64,000 bases of DNA from JAWLGZ01 sp041690635 (GTDB taxonomy: Bacteria; Pseudomonadota; Gammaproteobacteria; Thiohalomonadales; Thiohalomonadaceae), in contig JAWLGZ010000001.1 in assembly GCA_041690635.1 (NCBI GenBank), forward strand, positions 186,001 to 250,000. Reading direction: 5' to 3'. How positions within the stretch are numbered: the stretch's first letter is position 1; every line of letters starts with the position of its first letter. Shown piece by piece: positions 44,203-52,722 of this stretch. The translations under genes were made by a program, and so were the position numbers. The notes below the pieces were generated by a model. The model was not told where the DNA came from, did not search any database, and saw nothing but the letters and a program-made list of their open reading frames with translations.

Positions 44203-44943
44203 TCAATGCAGGTAGCCCTGAAGCTTGGTTTCGATGTTACGCGGATTCTCGCCTTCGCCAATGGCGACGATGCCGTCGATCAGCATGTAGCGAAACTGGG
44301 TCTGGTGGTTAACCAGGCTCTTGAGCTTGTTACCGACGGGGATGAGGATCATGTTGGCCAGACCGACGCCATAAATGGTGGCAACAAACGCCACGGCGAT
44401 ACCATGGCCGAGCCGGCTGGGATCAGAGAGGTTATTCATGACCTGAATCAACCCCATCACTGCACCGATGATGCCGATGGTCGGCGAGTAGCCCCCCATG
44501 CTCTCGAACAGCTTCGCCGCCTGCAGATCATGGTGTTCGCGGGCATCCACCTCCACCTCGAGGATGCTGCGCATCACCTCCGGCTCGGAGCCGTCCACCA
44601 GCAGTTGCAGCCCCTTGCGTGCGAACGGATCCGGCTCGGTCTCCGCTATCGACTCCAGGCCGAGGAGCCCCTCCTTGCGCGCGATGTTGCTCCAGGTGAC
44701 GATCTTTTCAATCGCCTCATCCTGGGCAAGGCTCGGTGGTAGGAACACCCATCGCAACATCTTCAGCGCACGGATGAACAGTTCCAGCGGAGCCTGCAAC
44801 ATGATCGCGCCGATGGTGCCGCCAAAGACGATCATGGCCGCCGGACCGTTGAGCAGGGTGTGCGCCTCGCCCCCTTCCAGATACTGTCCGAACAGCAGGG
44901 CGCCGATCCCGACCAACAACCCGAGGAGGCTGAGAATATCCAT
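44203..44943 (-). CDS. motC: flagellar motor stator protein MotC
   Basis: 246-residue MotA-type stator with four membrane helices (MDILSLLGLLVGIGALLFG; IVFGGTIGAIMLQAPLELF; YSPTIGIIGAVMGLIQVMNN; VAFVATIYGVGLANMILIPV). The cytoplasmic loop between helices 2 and 3 carries the charged residues that touch FliG. Start ATG at 44943, 3 bp after the cheB end; motD begins 33 bp on. Confidence 0.94.
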   Translation of the reverse strand: MDILSLLGLLVGIGALLFGQYLEGGEAHTLLNGPAAMIVFGGTIGAIMLQAPLELFIRALKMLRWVFLPPSLAQDEAIEKIVTWSNIARKEGLLGLESIAETEPDPFARKGLQLLVDGSEPEVMRSILEVEVDAREHHDLQAAKLFESMGGYSPTIGIIGAVMGLIQVMNNLSDPSRLGHGIAVAFVATIYGVGLANMILIPVGNKLKSLVNHQTQFRYMLIDGIVAIGEGENPRNIETKLQGYLH

Positions 44944-44946
44944 CGC

Positions 44947-46038
44947 TTACACCGCAACCTGCCGGGCGATAGCGGTACCGATCTCCGGCAAAGGCATGAT
45001 CTGCGAAGTCAGGCCGGCCTCGGCCACCGCCGCCGGCATGCCGTACACCACGCAGGTCGCCTCGTCCTGAGCCCAGATAACCGATCCCCCCTGTTTGAGC
45101 AGCCGCGCACCTTCACGGCCGTCCGCACCCATGCCGGTCAGCACCACCGCCAGCACCGGCCCGGGGTAGTTCCGTGCCAGTGACGAGAAGGTGATATCCA
45201 CCGAGGGCTTGTAGTTCTGTCCGGGCTCGTCGGTGATACGCACAAACTGCCGGCCGCCGCGGGACTCGACCACCATCTGCCGGCCGCCCGGTGCGAGCAG
45301 CGCAGTCCCGGGGACCAGCTCATCGCCGTCTTTTGCTTCGCGGATCGTGATGGCGCACTGCTGGTCGAGGCGTTGGGCAAATGCGGGTGTAAAGGTGCCC
45401 GGCATGTGCTGAATCAGTACCAGCGGCACCGGGAAGTTGCCCGGCAGCTTTGTCAGCACCTCCTGCAGCGCAACCGGACCACCGGTGGAGGTACCGATGG
45501 CAACCAGCTTCACCTGGCCGCGACGAAGCGGCGCGGAGGACGGGGTGGAGGCGATGGCAGATACCGGTCGCTGCACCGCGGTCCTCGGCACTGCCCGTGC
45601 AAGCGGAGGCGGCGTCTTGGGTACTGCAGGCCGGGTGTGTCCCTTGCTGCCAACGGACCAGACCCTTTCACAGAGCTGACGCTTTGCCTCATCCCGGTCC
45701 CGGGAGATGTCTTCGAAGCGCTTGGGCAGGTAATCCACGGCACCGGCGTCCAGCGCATCGAAGGTTGCCCTCGCACCATCGGTGGTCAGGGAGGAAAACA
45801 TCAGGATGGGGCGCGGGGTAGCGGCCATGATACGGCGCACAGCCGTGATGCCGTCCATCACCGGCATCTCGATATCCATGGTAATGACGTCCGGGCGCAG
45901 CTGCGCGGCCTTCTCGACCGCCTCAGCGCCATCCGCCGCGGTTCCCACCACATCGAGACGCGGGTCGGACTTCAGCATTTCCGTGACGCGGCGACGAAAA
46001 AAACCGGAATCGTCGACAACCAGCACCCGCACGGGCAT
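44947..46038 (-). CDS. cheB: chemotaxis protein-glutamate methylesterase CheB
   Basis: 363-residue adaptation enzyme: N-terminal REC domain with the phospho-acceptor in VITMDIEMPVMDGI (Asp near 57), a linker of about 40 residues, and the C-terminal methylesterase with catalytic Ser in IGTSTGGPVAL (near 177), His in IQHMPGTFT and Asp in GMGADGREGA (near 297). Start ATG at 46038. Between cheA and motC, as usual. No cheR gene is in the window. Confidence 0.96.
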   Translation of the reverse strand: MPVRVLVVDDSGFFRRRVTEMLKSDPRLDVVGTAADGAEAVEKAAQLRPDVITMDIEMPVMDGITAVRRIMAATPRPILMFSSLTTDGARATFDALDAGAVDYLPKRFEDISRDRDEAKRQLCERVWSVGSKGHTRPAVPKTPPPLARAVPRTAVQRPVSAIASTPSSAPLRRGQVKLVAIGTSTGGPVALQEVLTKLPGNFPVPLVLIQHMPGTFTPAFAQRLDQQCAITIREAKDGDELVPGTALLAPGGRQMVVESRGGRQFVRITDEPGQNYKPSVDITFSSLARNYPGPVLAVVLTGMGADGREGARLLKQGGSVIWAQDEATCVVYGMPAAVAEAGLTSQIMPLPEIGTAIARQVAV

Positions 46039-46073
46039 GAAAAATTCTCCTTAGTGGTTCGCGGGCCGAATGT

Positions 46074-48416
46074 TCAATACTGGCCGCCATAGGCCTTCAT
46101 CAAGCCAGGGAGGTCGAGAATGAGGGCGATTTTTCCGTCACCTGTGATGGTGGCCCCGGCCATGCCCTGGGTGCCCTGGAGCATCGTGCCGAGCGGCTTG
46201 ATCACAACCTCTTCCTGCCCGATCAGATGGTCTACCACGAAGCCCACCTGCTGGGTGCCGATATTCACCACCACAACGTGCCCTGACTTGGGCAGTGGTT
46301 CGCCCGCGGCATCGGTGACCAGCCAGCGAGTGAGATAGAACAGAGGCAGCGCCTTCTCACGCACCATCACCACCCGCTGTCCATCCACGACGTTGGTCTT
46401 GCGCAGGTCCAGGTGGAAGATCTCCACCACGCTGACCAGCGGAAAGGCGAAGGTCTGCGCGCGCAGCTTGACCATCAGTGTCGGCATGATGGCCAGGGTG
46501 AGCGGCACCTTGATGGAGAGCCGGGTACCCTTCCCGAACTCGGAATCGATATCGACGCTTCCGTTGAGCTGGGCGATACGGGTCTTCACCACGTCCATAC
46601 CCACCCCGCGCCCGGAGATATCGGAGATCTCGGACTTGGTGGAGAAACCGGGCGCCAGGATCAGCTCGAAACACTCCTTGTCCGAGAGCCGCGCGGCGGC
46701 ATCCTCGTCCATCATTCCCTTCTCCACCGCCTTGCTACGCAGCACGTCCGGCTCCATGCCGCCGCCATCATCTTCGATGATAAGCAGGATGTGATCGCCC
46801 TCCTGCTCCGCGGCGAGGGTCAGGGTACCGGTGCGCGGCTTGCCCGCCGCCTCACGCTTGTCCGGCATCTCGATGCCATGGTCCACCGCGTTGCGCACCA
46901 GGTGGACCAGTGGGTCGGCGAGCGCCTCAACCAGGTTCTTGTCCAGGTCGGTCTCCTCGCCGTGCATCTCCAGTTGCACTTCCTTCTTGAGGCTGCGGGA
47001 GAGATCGCGGACCACACGGGGGAAGCGGCCGAACACCTTCTTGATCGGCTGCATACGGGTCTTCATGACCGATGCCTGCAGATCGCCGGTGACCACATCC
47101 AGATTGGCGACCGCCTTGGCCATCTCCTCCCGCGCCTGGGTGGAGTCCGATTCGTCCACGTTGGCGAGGGTGGCGAGCCGGTTTCGCACCAGCACCAGTT
47201 CCCCCACCATGTTCATGATGTCATCAAGCCGCTTGGTGTCGACACGAACGGTGGTTTCGCCCTGAGGCTCCGCTTTCCTGGCCTCCGGCTTGGGCGCCGG
47301 TGGAGCGGACGCCGTGGGTTTGGGAGCGGCGCTCGGCTGAGCCGGCGCCTTGGCTGCGGACTGTGCCGGAGGTTCCGGGACAGCCTTGGGCACCTCGGCC
47401 TGTTGGGACGGCACGGCGGGAGGTTCGCCTTCTCCCGGCACGCTACCGAATTTACCCTTACCGTGGAGCTGATCGAGGAGGTTCTCGAACTCCTCCTCGG
47501 TAATCTCTTCGCTCGCCGAATTGCCCGTAGTCCCGGCCGCAGCAGGAGGTGCTTCGGCCGGGGGCGTGGCGTCGCCAGCCGGTACGCCCCCGAACTGGCC
47601 CTTGCCGTGGAGCTGATCGAGGAGGTTCTCGAACTCATCTTCGGTAATCTCGTCGCTCGCCGGCTTGTCCGCTTCACCGGCTGGAGAGACGGCACCTTCA
47701 GCCGGCGCGCCACCGAACTTGCCCTTACCGTGCAACTCGTCGAGGAGATTCTCGAACTCATCCTCGGTGATCTCGTCACCGGCCGGTTCGCCGCCGCTCT
47801 GGGCCGGCGCGCTGGATACAGACGCGGCCCCCGGCTGCTCCAGGGCATCCAGCAGCGCCTCGAACTCCTCATCGGTGATATCACCGTCCGGATCGCCCCC
47901 GGCAGCAGCGGGCTGGGCAGTCTGGGGAACGGAAGCCGGTGCACCCTCGGTACCGGTAGCTGCGACGAATGCCTCCTCCGACGCCCCGCCGGCAGCCGCC
48001 ACGGTTTCCTCAACCTGCGTAGCGCCGTCCGGCCGCTTCAGGTTCTCCAACCGGTGCAGCAGCTCAGGATCGGCCTCAGGTGGCTCCTGCAGCGCGCGGA
48101 GCGACTCGAACTGCTCGTTGAGGACATCCAGTACCGGAAGCATGGTGTCCATCAATTCCGGTGTGACCTGCTTCTCGCCATTGCGCAGCAGGTTGAATAC
48201 ATCTTCGGCGCGGTGGCAGACATCCACCAGCGGCGTCAGGCCGAGGAATCCGGCGCCCCCCTTGATGGTGTGGAAACCGCGGAAGACCGCATTCAGCAGA
48301 TCGGTATCATCGGCGCGCTGCTCCAGCTCGACCAGCTGCTCGTTGAGCTGTTCGAGTATCTCGCTCGCCTCGACAAGGAAGTCCTGCAGGATCTCGTCGT
48401 CTGCGTCTAGCGCCAT
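46074..48416 (-). CDS. cheA: chemotaxis histidine kinase CheA
   Basis: 780-residue core kinase. P1 HPt domain with FRGFHTIKGGAGFLG (His near 48). Then a long linker with a motif of about 20 residues repeated four times (DITDEEFEALLDALE; EITEDEFENLLDELHGKGKF; EITEDEFENLLDQLHGKGQF; EITEEEFENLLDQLHGKGKF, between about residues 175 and 335), a proline/alanine stretch, P3 dimerisation, P4 ATPase (LVRNAVDHGIEMPDKR, DDGGGMEPD, GRGVGMDVV) and a P5 CheW-like end. The P2-type CheY-binding domain is not obvious; the repeats take its place. ATG at 48416. Confidence 0.95.
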   Translation of the reverse strand: MALDADDEILQDFLVEASEILEQLNEQLVELEQRADDTDLLNAVFRGFHTIKGGAGFLGLTPLVDVCHRAEDVFNLLRNGEKQVTPELMDTMLPVLDVLNEQFESLRALQEPPEADPELLHRLENLKRPDGATQVEETVAAAGGASEEAFVAATGTEGAPASVPQTAQPAAAGGDPDGDITDEEFEALLDALEQPGAASVSSAPAQSGGEPAGDEITEDEFENLLDELHGKGKFGGAPAEGAVSPAGEADKPASDEITEDEFENLLDQLHGKGQFGGVPAGDATPPAEAPPAAAGTTGNSASEEITEEEFENLLDQLHGKGKFGSVPGEGEPPAVPSQQAEVPKAVPEPPAQSAAKAPAQPSAAPKPTASAPPAPKPEARKAEPQGETTVRVDTKRLDDIMNMVGELVLVRNRLATLANVDESDSTQAREEMAKAVANLDVVTGDLQASVMKTRMQPIKKVFGRFPRVVRDLSRSLKKEVQLEMHGEETDLDKNLVEALADPLVHLVRNAVDHGIEMPDKREAAGKPRTGTLTLAAEQEGDHILLIIEDDGGGMEPDVLRSKAVEKGMMDEDAAARLSDKECFELILAPGFSTKSEISDISGRGVGMDVVKTRIAQLNGSVDIDSEFGKGTRLSIKVPLTLAIMPTLMVKLRAQTFAFPLVSVVEIFHLDLRKTNVVDGQRVVMVREKALPLFYLTRWLVTDAAGEPLPKSGHVVVVNIGTQQVGFVVDHLIGQEEVVIKPLGTMLQGTQGMAGATITGDGKIALILDLPGLMKAYGGQY

Positions 48417-48508
48417 ATGGGAGCTCCTCCGGCGGGGGCACGGCCGCCCGACCAACCCTCTGCATCAGATCCCGGCGCGGGTATATACCGGGCCGGATCG
48501 TGTTTTGT

Positions 48509-49282
48509 TCAGAATCCGAGGCTCGACAGCAAGTCGTCCACTTCGTCCTGCCCGGATACCCTGTCGTCCTTGTCCACCCCAGGCACCACCGGACCCGCGG
48601 CTGCGATCTTGTCCTCTTCCTTGCGCTGCTGCTCCTTTCGGCCATCTCCCTCGTGGCCCGGGGGGATGAGGTTCTGACCCGAAATGCGGATCAGCTCCAC
48701 CAGGCTCTTCTCGAGATCTTCGACCAGGGTGATGACACGCCGAATGATCTGGCCGGTCAGGTCCTGAAAATCCTGGGCCAGCAGCACGTCATTGAGATTG
48801 CCCTTGATGCGGTCGGTATTTTCCGGAAGTGCGGCGAGGAATGTGTTCAACTCGCCACTCAGCTTGCGGAACTCCCTGGCGTCCATGTCCCGCGCGACGA
48901 ACCGGTCCCAGGCGGCCTTCAGCTCAGTGCCCTTCTCTTCCAGTTGCTCGCACAGCGGCACCGACTCCTCGACGGCGGTGAGCGTCCGGTCGGCCGCCTG
49001 CTCTGTCATGGCGATGACGTAATTGAGCCGCTCCCGGGCATCGGGGATCTCGTTCTCCGCCAGGTTGGCGATGCGGGAGTCGAGCCGGAAGCTGTTGAGC
49101 GCCTCGTGGAACTCGCGGGTCAGCTTGCCGAGTTCCTGGAACAGGCTGCGCTCGCGCAGCTTGGCAATCTCGTCGAGGACCTTCTCGGCAGCTTCGTCAT
49201 CCCCCGCGTCGATCCGCTCGAGAAACTCACGGGCGTGACGGGCGAACTCCCCCTTCAGCCCGTCGAATTCATGATCAGTCAA
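48509..49282 (-). CDS. cheZ: CheY-P phosphatase CheZ
   Basis: 257-residue helical phosphatase that resets CheY. The catalytic Asp and Gln are in LLAQDFQDLTGQIIRRV, and the C-terminal CheY-binding peptide is EVDDLLSSLGF. TTG at 49282 (MTDHEFDGLKGEF) has GGGGGAGA upstream and fits the family; GTG at 49315 would add 11 residues and overlap cheY. Between cheY and cheA in the usual order. Confidence 0.94.
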   Translation of the reverse strand: MTDHEFDGLKGEFARHAREFLERIDAGDDEAAEKVLDEIAKLRERSLFQELGKLTREFHEALNSFRLDSRIANLAENEIPDARERLNYVIAMTEQAADRTLTAVEESVPLCEQLEEKGTELKAAWDRFVARDMDAREFRKLSGELNTFLAALPENTDRIKGNLNDVLLAQDFQDLTGQIIRRVITLVEDLEKSLVELIRISGQNLIPPGHEGDGRKEQQRKEEDKIAAAGPVVPGVDKDDRVSGQDEVDDLLSSLGF

Positions 49283-49298
49283 TGGAATCTCCCCCGCC

Positions 49299-49688
49299 CT
49301 ATTCGGCACCGACACGCTCGAAGATCTTGTCCAGCTTCTCCTTGAGCGTGGCGGCTGTGAACGGCTTGACGATGTACCCGTTCACGCCCGCCTTCGCCGC
49401 CTCGATGATCTGCTCCCGTTTCTGTTCGGCAGTCACCATCAGCACGGGAAGCTTGCACAGCTTGGGGTCGGCGCGTACGGCCTTCAGCAGGTCGATCCCC
49501 TGCATACCGGGCATATTCCAGTCGGTCACCAGAAGATCGAAATGGGTGGACTGCAACAGGGGAAGCGCGGTCTGGCCGTCATCCGCCTCCTGGGTATTGG
49601 TAAACCCCAGGTCACGTAACAGATTCTTGATAATGCGCCGCATCGTGGAAAAATCGTCCACGATGAGGATCTTCATATTCTTATCCAA
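49299..49688 (-). CDS. cheY: chemotaxis response regulator CheY
   Basis: 129-residue single REC domain that carries the signal to the flagellar switch. Acidic pocket ILIVDDFSTMRR, phospho-acceptor Asp in LLVTDWNMPGMQG (near 60), Thr in LMVTAEQ and Lys in YIVKPFTAATL. The TTG at 49688 has AGGAGG five bases upstream and gives MDKNMKILIV; ATG at 49676 would shorten it by four residues. First gene of the che segment after fliA. Confidence 0.96.
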   Translation of the reverse strand: MDKNMKILIVDDFSTMRRIIKNLLRDLGFTNTQEADDGQTALPLLQSTHFDLLVTDWNMPGMQGIDLLKAVRADPKLCKLPVLMVTAEQKREQIIEAAKAGVNGYIVKPFTAATLKEKLDKIFERVGAE

Positions 49689-49776
49689 GACAACCTCCTG
49701 ACAATCGGCTCGATGGAGGGCCGTCCGCGGGTAAGGCCCGGAAATTCCGCCTATTCCCGTTCAGGCGAACATCTTA

Positions 49777-50517
49777 TCACGATCCCTGAGCCGTCCAATC
49801 CGTCATGCGCGAACGGATCCGCATCAGGGCCTGGCCATGAATCTGGCAAACGCGCGACTCGGTCACCCCTATGACGGCCCCGATCTCGCGCAGATTGAGC
49901 TCCTCGTCGTAATAGAGGGCCATCACCAGCCGTTCCCGTTCCGGCAGTTCATCAATTACGGCGGCCAGCGAGCGCTGGAGCCCCTCTCTCTGTAGCTGGT
50001 CAAAGATGCTCGGGGAATCGCTCGCCAGGCGCTCTACCAGGCGCTCTTCCTCGTCATCGGCCTCCTCCAGACTGAGCAGCCGGTGCCCGCGGCAGTCCCC
50101 GAGCAGGCGGCGATAATCGGCAATGTCGATGCCCAGCTCCTCCGCCACCTCCGTGTCTCGTGCAGCCCGCCCCTCCCGGTTCTCCACCACTCTGGTCGCC
50201 TGGGACAGTTCACGCGACCGACGGTGTACCGAACGCGGCGTCCAGTCATGGCGGCGGACCTCATCCAGCATGGCACCGCGGATGCGGATCCCGGCATAGG
50301 TCTCGAAGCTGGCGCCCTGGCCCTCGTCGAAATGACGTGCCGCCTCTATCAAGCCGATCATCCCGGCCTGCATCAGATCCTCGACTTGTACGTTGTCCGG
50401 TAGCCGTGCCATCAGGTGCTGGGCGATGCGCTTGACCATCGCCCCGTGCCGGGCAACCAGTTCTGCCTCCTGCCGCTCACGATCCAGCCGCAGGTCGTAG
50501 GCGGCCAGTGCATTCAC
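49777..50517 (-). CDS. fliA: flagellar sigma factor 28 (FliA)
   Basis: 246-residue RNA polymerase sigma factor for late flagellar and chemotaxis genes. Region 2 (LPDNVQVEDLMQAGMIGLIE; ASFETYAGIRIRGAMLDEVR), region 3 and region 4 (DELPERERLVMALYYDEELN; VIGVTESRVCQIHGQAL) are all present. GTG at 50517 overlaps the flhG stop as GTGA. It can be held inactive by the anti-sigma factor FlgM, not encoded here. Confidence 0.95.
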   Translation of the reverse strand: MNALAAYDLRLDRERQEAELVARHGAMVKRIAQHLMARLPDNVQVEDLMQAGMIGLIEAARHFDEGQGASFETYAGIRIRGAMLDEVRRHDWTPRSVHRRSRELSQATRVVENREGRAARDTEVAEELGIDIADYRRLLGDCRGHRLLSLEEADDEEERLVERLASDSPSIFDQLQREGLQRSLAAVIDELPERERLVMALYYDEELNLREIGAVIGVTESRVCQIHGQALMRIRSRMTDWTAQGS

Positions 50518-51410
50518 GTCCAGGCCCCCCAGTCGGAGGATCCCGTCGCGCTCTGCACCAGCCGTTCCATAAAGAACTCCAGATATCCGCCGGCCGCCTT
50601 CGGCATGGGCCAGCCCTCTATCCTCTGGGCAATGGTGCGGAACGCCTGAGCCGCCTTACTGCGCGGATAGGCCTCTACCACCGCCCGCTGGCGTTTTACC
50701 GCCTTGCGCAGGTAATCGTCAAAGGGCACGGCACCAACGAAGTCGAGCACCACCTCATCAAGGAAGTGGTCGGTCACCCGCACCAGCTTGCCGAACAGCT
50801 CGCGCCCCTCTTGGGGGGTGCTTGCCATGTTGGCCAGGATGCGGAAACGGCGCAGGCCGTGCTCCCGATTGAGCAGCTTAATCGTCGCGTACGCATCGGT
50901 AATGGAAGCGGGTTCGTCACACACCACCACCAGCACCTCCTGCGCGGCCTTGGTGAAGCTGACCACGCCATCGGTGATACCGGCGGCGGTGTCCACCAGC
51001 AGCACATCCACCGGTGTGGCGAGTTCACTGAAGGCCTGAATGAGCCCCGCATGCTCGGCAGGGCTCAGTTCCGCCATCGACTGAATGCCGGAGGAGGCCG
51101 GAATGATCTGGATCCCCTCGGGACCGTTGACGATCACCTCTTCCAGGCTGCGTTCGCCGCTGATCACGTGGGAGAGGTTGTACTCCGGATGCAGGCCGAG
51201 CAGGACATCGACGTTCGCCAGCCCCAGGTCGGCATCCATGATCAGCACCTTGCGCCCGAGCTGGGCGAAGGCGGTCGCCAGGTTGACCGAAACATTGGTC
51301 TTCCCCACGCCCCCCTTGCCACTGGTCACTGCCACCACTCGCACCGGTCTCGGGCTGCCCATCCGCCGCAACCCGTCGGCCTGATCGTTTTTCTTGTCAA
51401 CCATTGCCAT
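50514..51410 (-). CDS. flhG: flagellar number regulator FlhG (FleN), MinD-like ATPase
   Basis: 298-residue ATPase that limits flagellar number. Deviant Walker A SGKGGVGKTNVSVNL near 32, DADLGLANVDVLLG near 60 and the switch DTAAGITDGVVSF near 140. Works with FlhF and, in related bacteria, restrains the enhancer protein FleQ/FlrA. ATG at 51410 overlaps flhF by 14 bp. Followed by fliA with a 4-bp overlap. Confidence 0.94.
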   Translation of the reverse strand: MAMVDKKNDQADGLRRMGSPRPVRVVAVTSGKGGVGKTNVSVNLATAFAQLGRKVLIMDADLGLANVDVLLGLHPEYNLSHVISGERSLEEVIVNGPEGIQIIPASSGIQSMAELSPAEHAGLIQAFSELATPVDVLLVDTAAGITDGVVSFTKAAQEVLVVVCDEPASITDAYATIKLLNREHGLRRFRILANMASTPQEGRELFGKLVRVTDHFLDEVVLDFVGAVPFDDYLRKAVKRQRAVVEAYPRSKAAQAFRTIAQRIEGWPMPKAAGGYLEFFMERLVQSATGSSDWGAWT

Positions 51411-52677
51411 TGCTCACCCTACCGCCAAAGGCGAAGGCCAGCGCCTCCTCATCCGGCTTCTCACTGTGCTGGCGCATCAACGCGACGCTGCGGTTCACCA
51501 GGTTGTTGGCCCGCGCCGGCTGCAGGTCCTCCGGCACCCGCTGGCCGTCACCCAGATAGGCCACCGGCAGTTGCTGCTGGACAATGGCAGAGATCGCCTC
51601 GCCCAGACCCATGGTCTCGTCCACCTTGGTCACGATACAGCCGTCGAGCCCGATGTGGCCAAAGGCGCGGATCCCCTCCTCCAGCCCGGCACGCTGGGTG
51701 GTGGCGGAGAGCACCAGATACTTGCGAATCATCGGCGAACCGCCCCGCAGCATCGCAAACTGCTCCGACAGGCGCAGGTCGCGCTGACTCATACCCGCCG
51801 TGTCGATGATCACCAGCTGGCGGTCGCTGAGCAGGGCCAGAATACGCCGCAACTCATCCGCATCCTCCGCCACGTGCACCGGAGCGCCCAGAATACGGCC
51901 AAAGGTCTTCAACTGCTGGTGGGCGCCGATGCGATAGCTGTCGGTGGTCACCAGCGCCACCCGGTTGGGTCCGTGGCGCAGGGTGAAACGGGCCGCCAGC
52001 TTCGCCGCGGTGGTGGTCTTGCCCACCCCGGTCGGGCCGACCAGCGCCACCACGCCACCGTGCGTCAGGATATCGTCGTTGGTCACCGGCAGTCGACGGG
52101 CAAGCAGGGCCAGCGCCTGTCGCCAGTTGTGCTGCGTGTCACGCCCACACTCCACGCCATCGGCCAGTTCACGGCTGACCACCGGGCTCAGACCGAGCCG
52201 GGTCAGTTGCTCCAGCAGCCGGGTGCGGAACGGATTGCGCCGCCCCTCCTCGGACCAGGCGAGTCCCGAGAGCTGTCCCTCCAGGATGCTGCGCAGGGTC
52301 TGAATCTCCTCGCGCATGGCGACCAGGGCCGGGTCCTGGCTCCAGACCACCCTGGGTTCGGGCGTCGGAGAAACGGGCTGCTCGGTCCGTGCTGCTGTCG
52401 CCGCTTCGGTCGGCGCCTGCGGCGACATCGCCTCGCTCAGGGGTGCCTGCGGCAACTCTGCCATCTGCCCGCGCGGTTGCTCTGAACCGGCAGCCGGCGC
52501 AGTGCGCTCGGCCGCGAGCTTTCTAATCACGCCTTCGTCGTAATCCACCGCCGCGACCACCTCGATTCCGCCATCCACCTTGCGGTTCGAGAGGATCACC
52601 GCATCCGGCCCCTGCTCATCGCGGACCATGCGAATGGCCTGACGCATATCCGCTGCGAAGTAGCGCTTGATCTTCAT
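51397..52677 (-). CDS. flhF: flagellar placement GTPase FlhF
   Basis: 426-residue SRP-like GTPase that marks the pole for flagellar assembly. N-terminal basic domain (MKIKRYFAADMRQAIRMVRD), variable middle, and NG domain with GPTGVGKTTTAAKLA (near 215), DSYRIGAHQQL, DTAGMSQRD and TKVDETMGLG. ATG at 52677. Its presence with FlhG implies polar flagella in controlled number. Confidence 0.95.
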   Translation of the reverse strand: MKIKRYFAADMRQAIRMVRDEQGPDAVILSNRKVDGGIEVVAAVDYDEGVIRKLAAERTAPAAGSEQPRGQMAELPQAPLSEAMSPQAPTEAATAARTEQPVSPTPEPRVVWSQDPALVAMREEIQTLRSILEGQLSGLAWSEEGRRNPFRTRLLEQLTRLGLSPVVSRELADGVECGRDTQHNWRQALALLARRLPVTNDDILTHGGVVALVGPTGVGKTTTAAKLAARFTLRHGPNRVALVTTDSYRIGAHQQLKTFGRILGAPVHVAEDADELRRILALLSDRQLVIIDTAGMSQRDLRLSEQFAMLRGGSPMIRKYLVLSATTQRAGLEEGIRAFGHIGLDGCIVTKVDETMGLGEAISAIVQQQLPVAYLGDGQRVPEDLQPARANNLVNRSVALMRQHSEKPDEEALAFAFGGRVSNGNG

Positions 52678-52722
52678 CCCGTCGTTCCTCGCCTCGGGCC
52701 TCACCAGCCCGGAAGGCTGGAT

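Noticed and set aside
49689..49776. Sigma-28 promoter before cheY
   Set aside because: GCCGATTG resembles the -10 element, but it lies almost on the ribosome site and no TAAA-type -35 element is correctly spaced.
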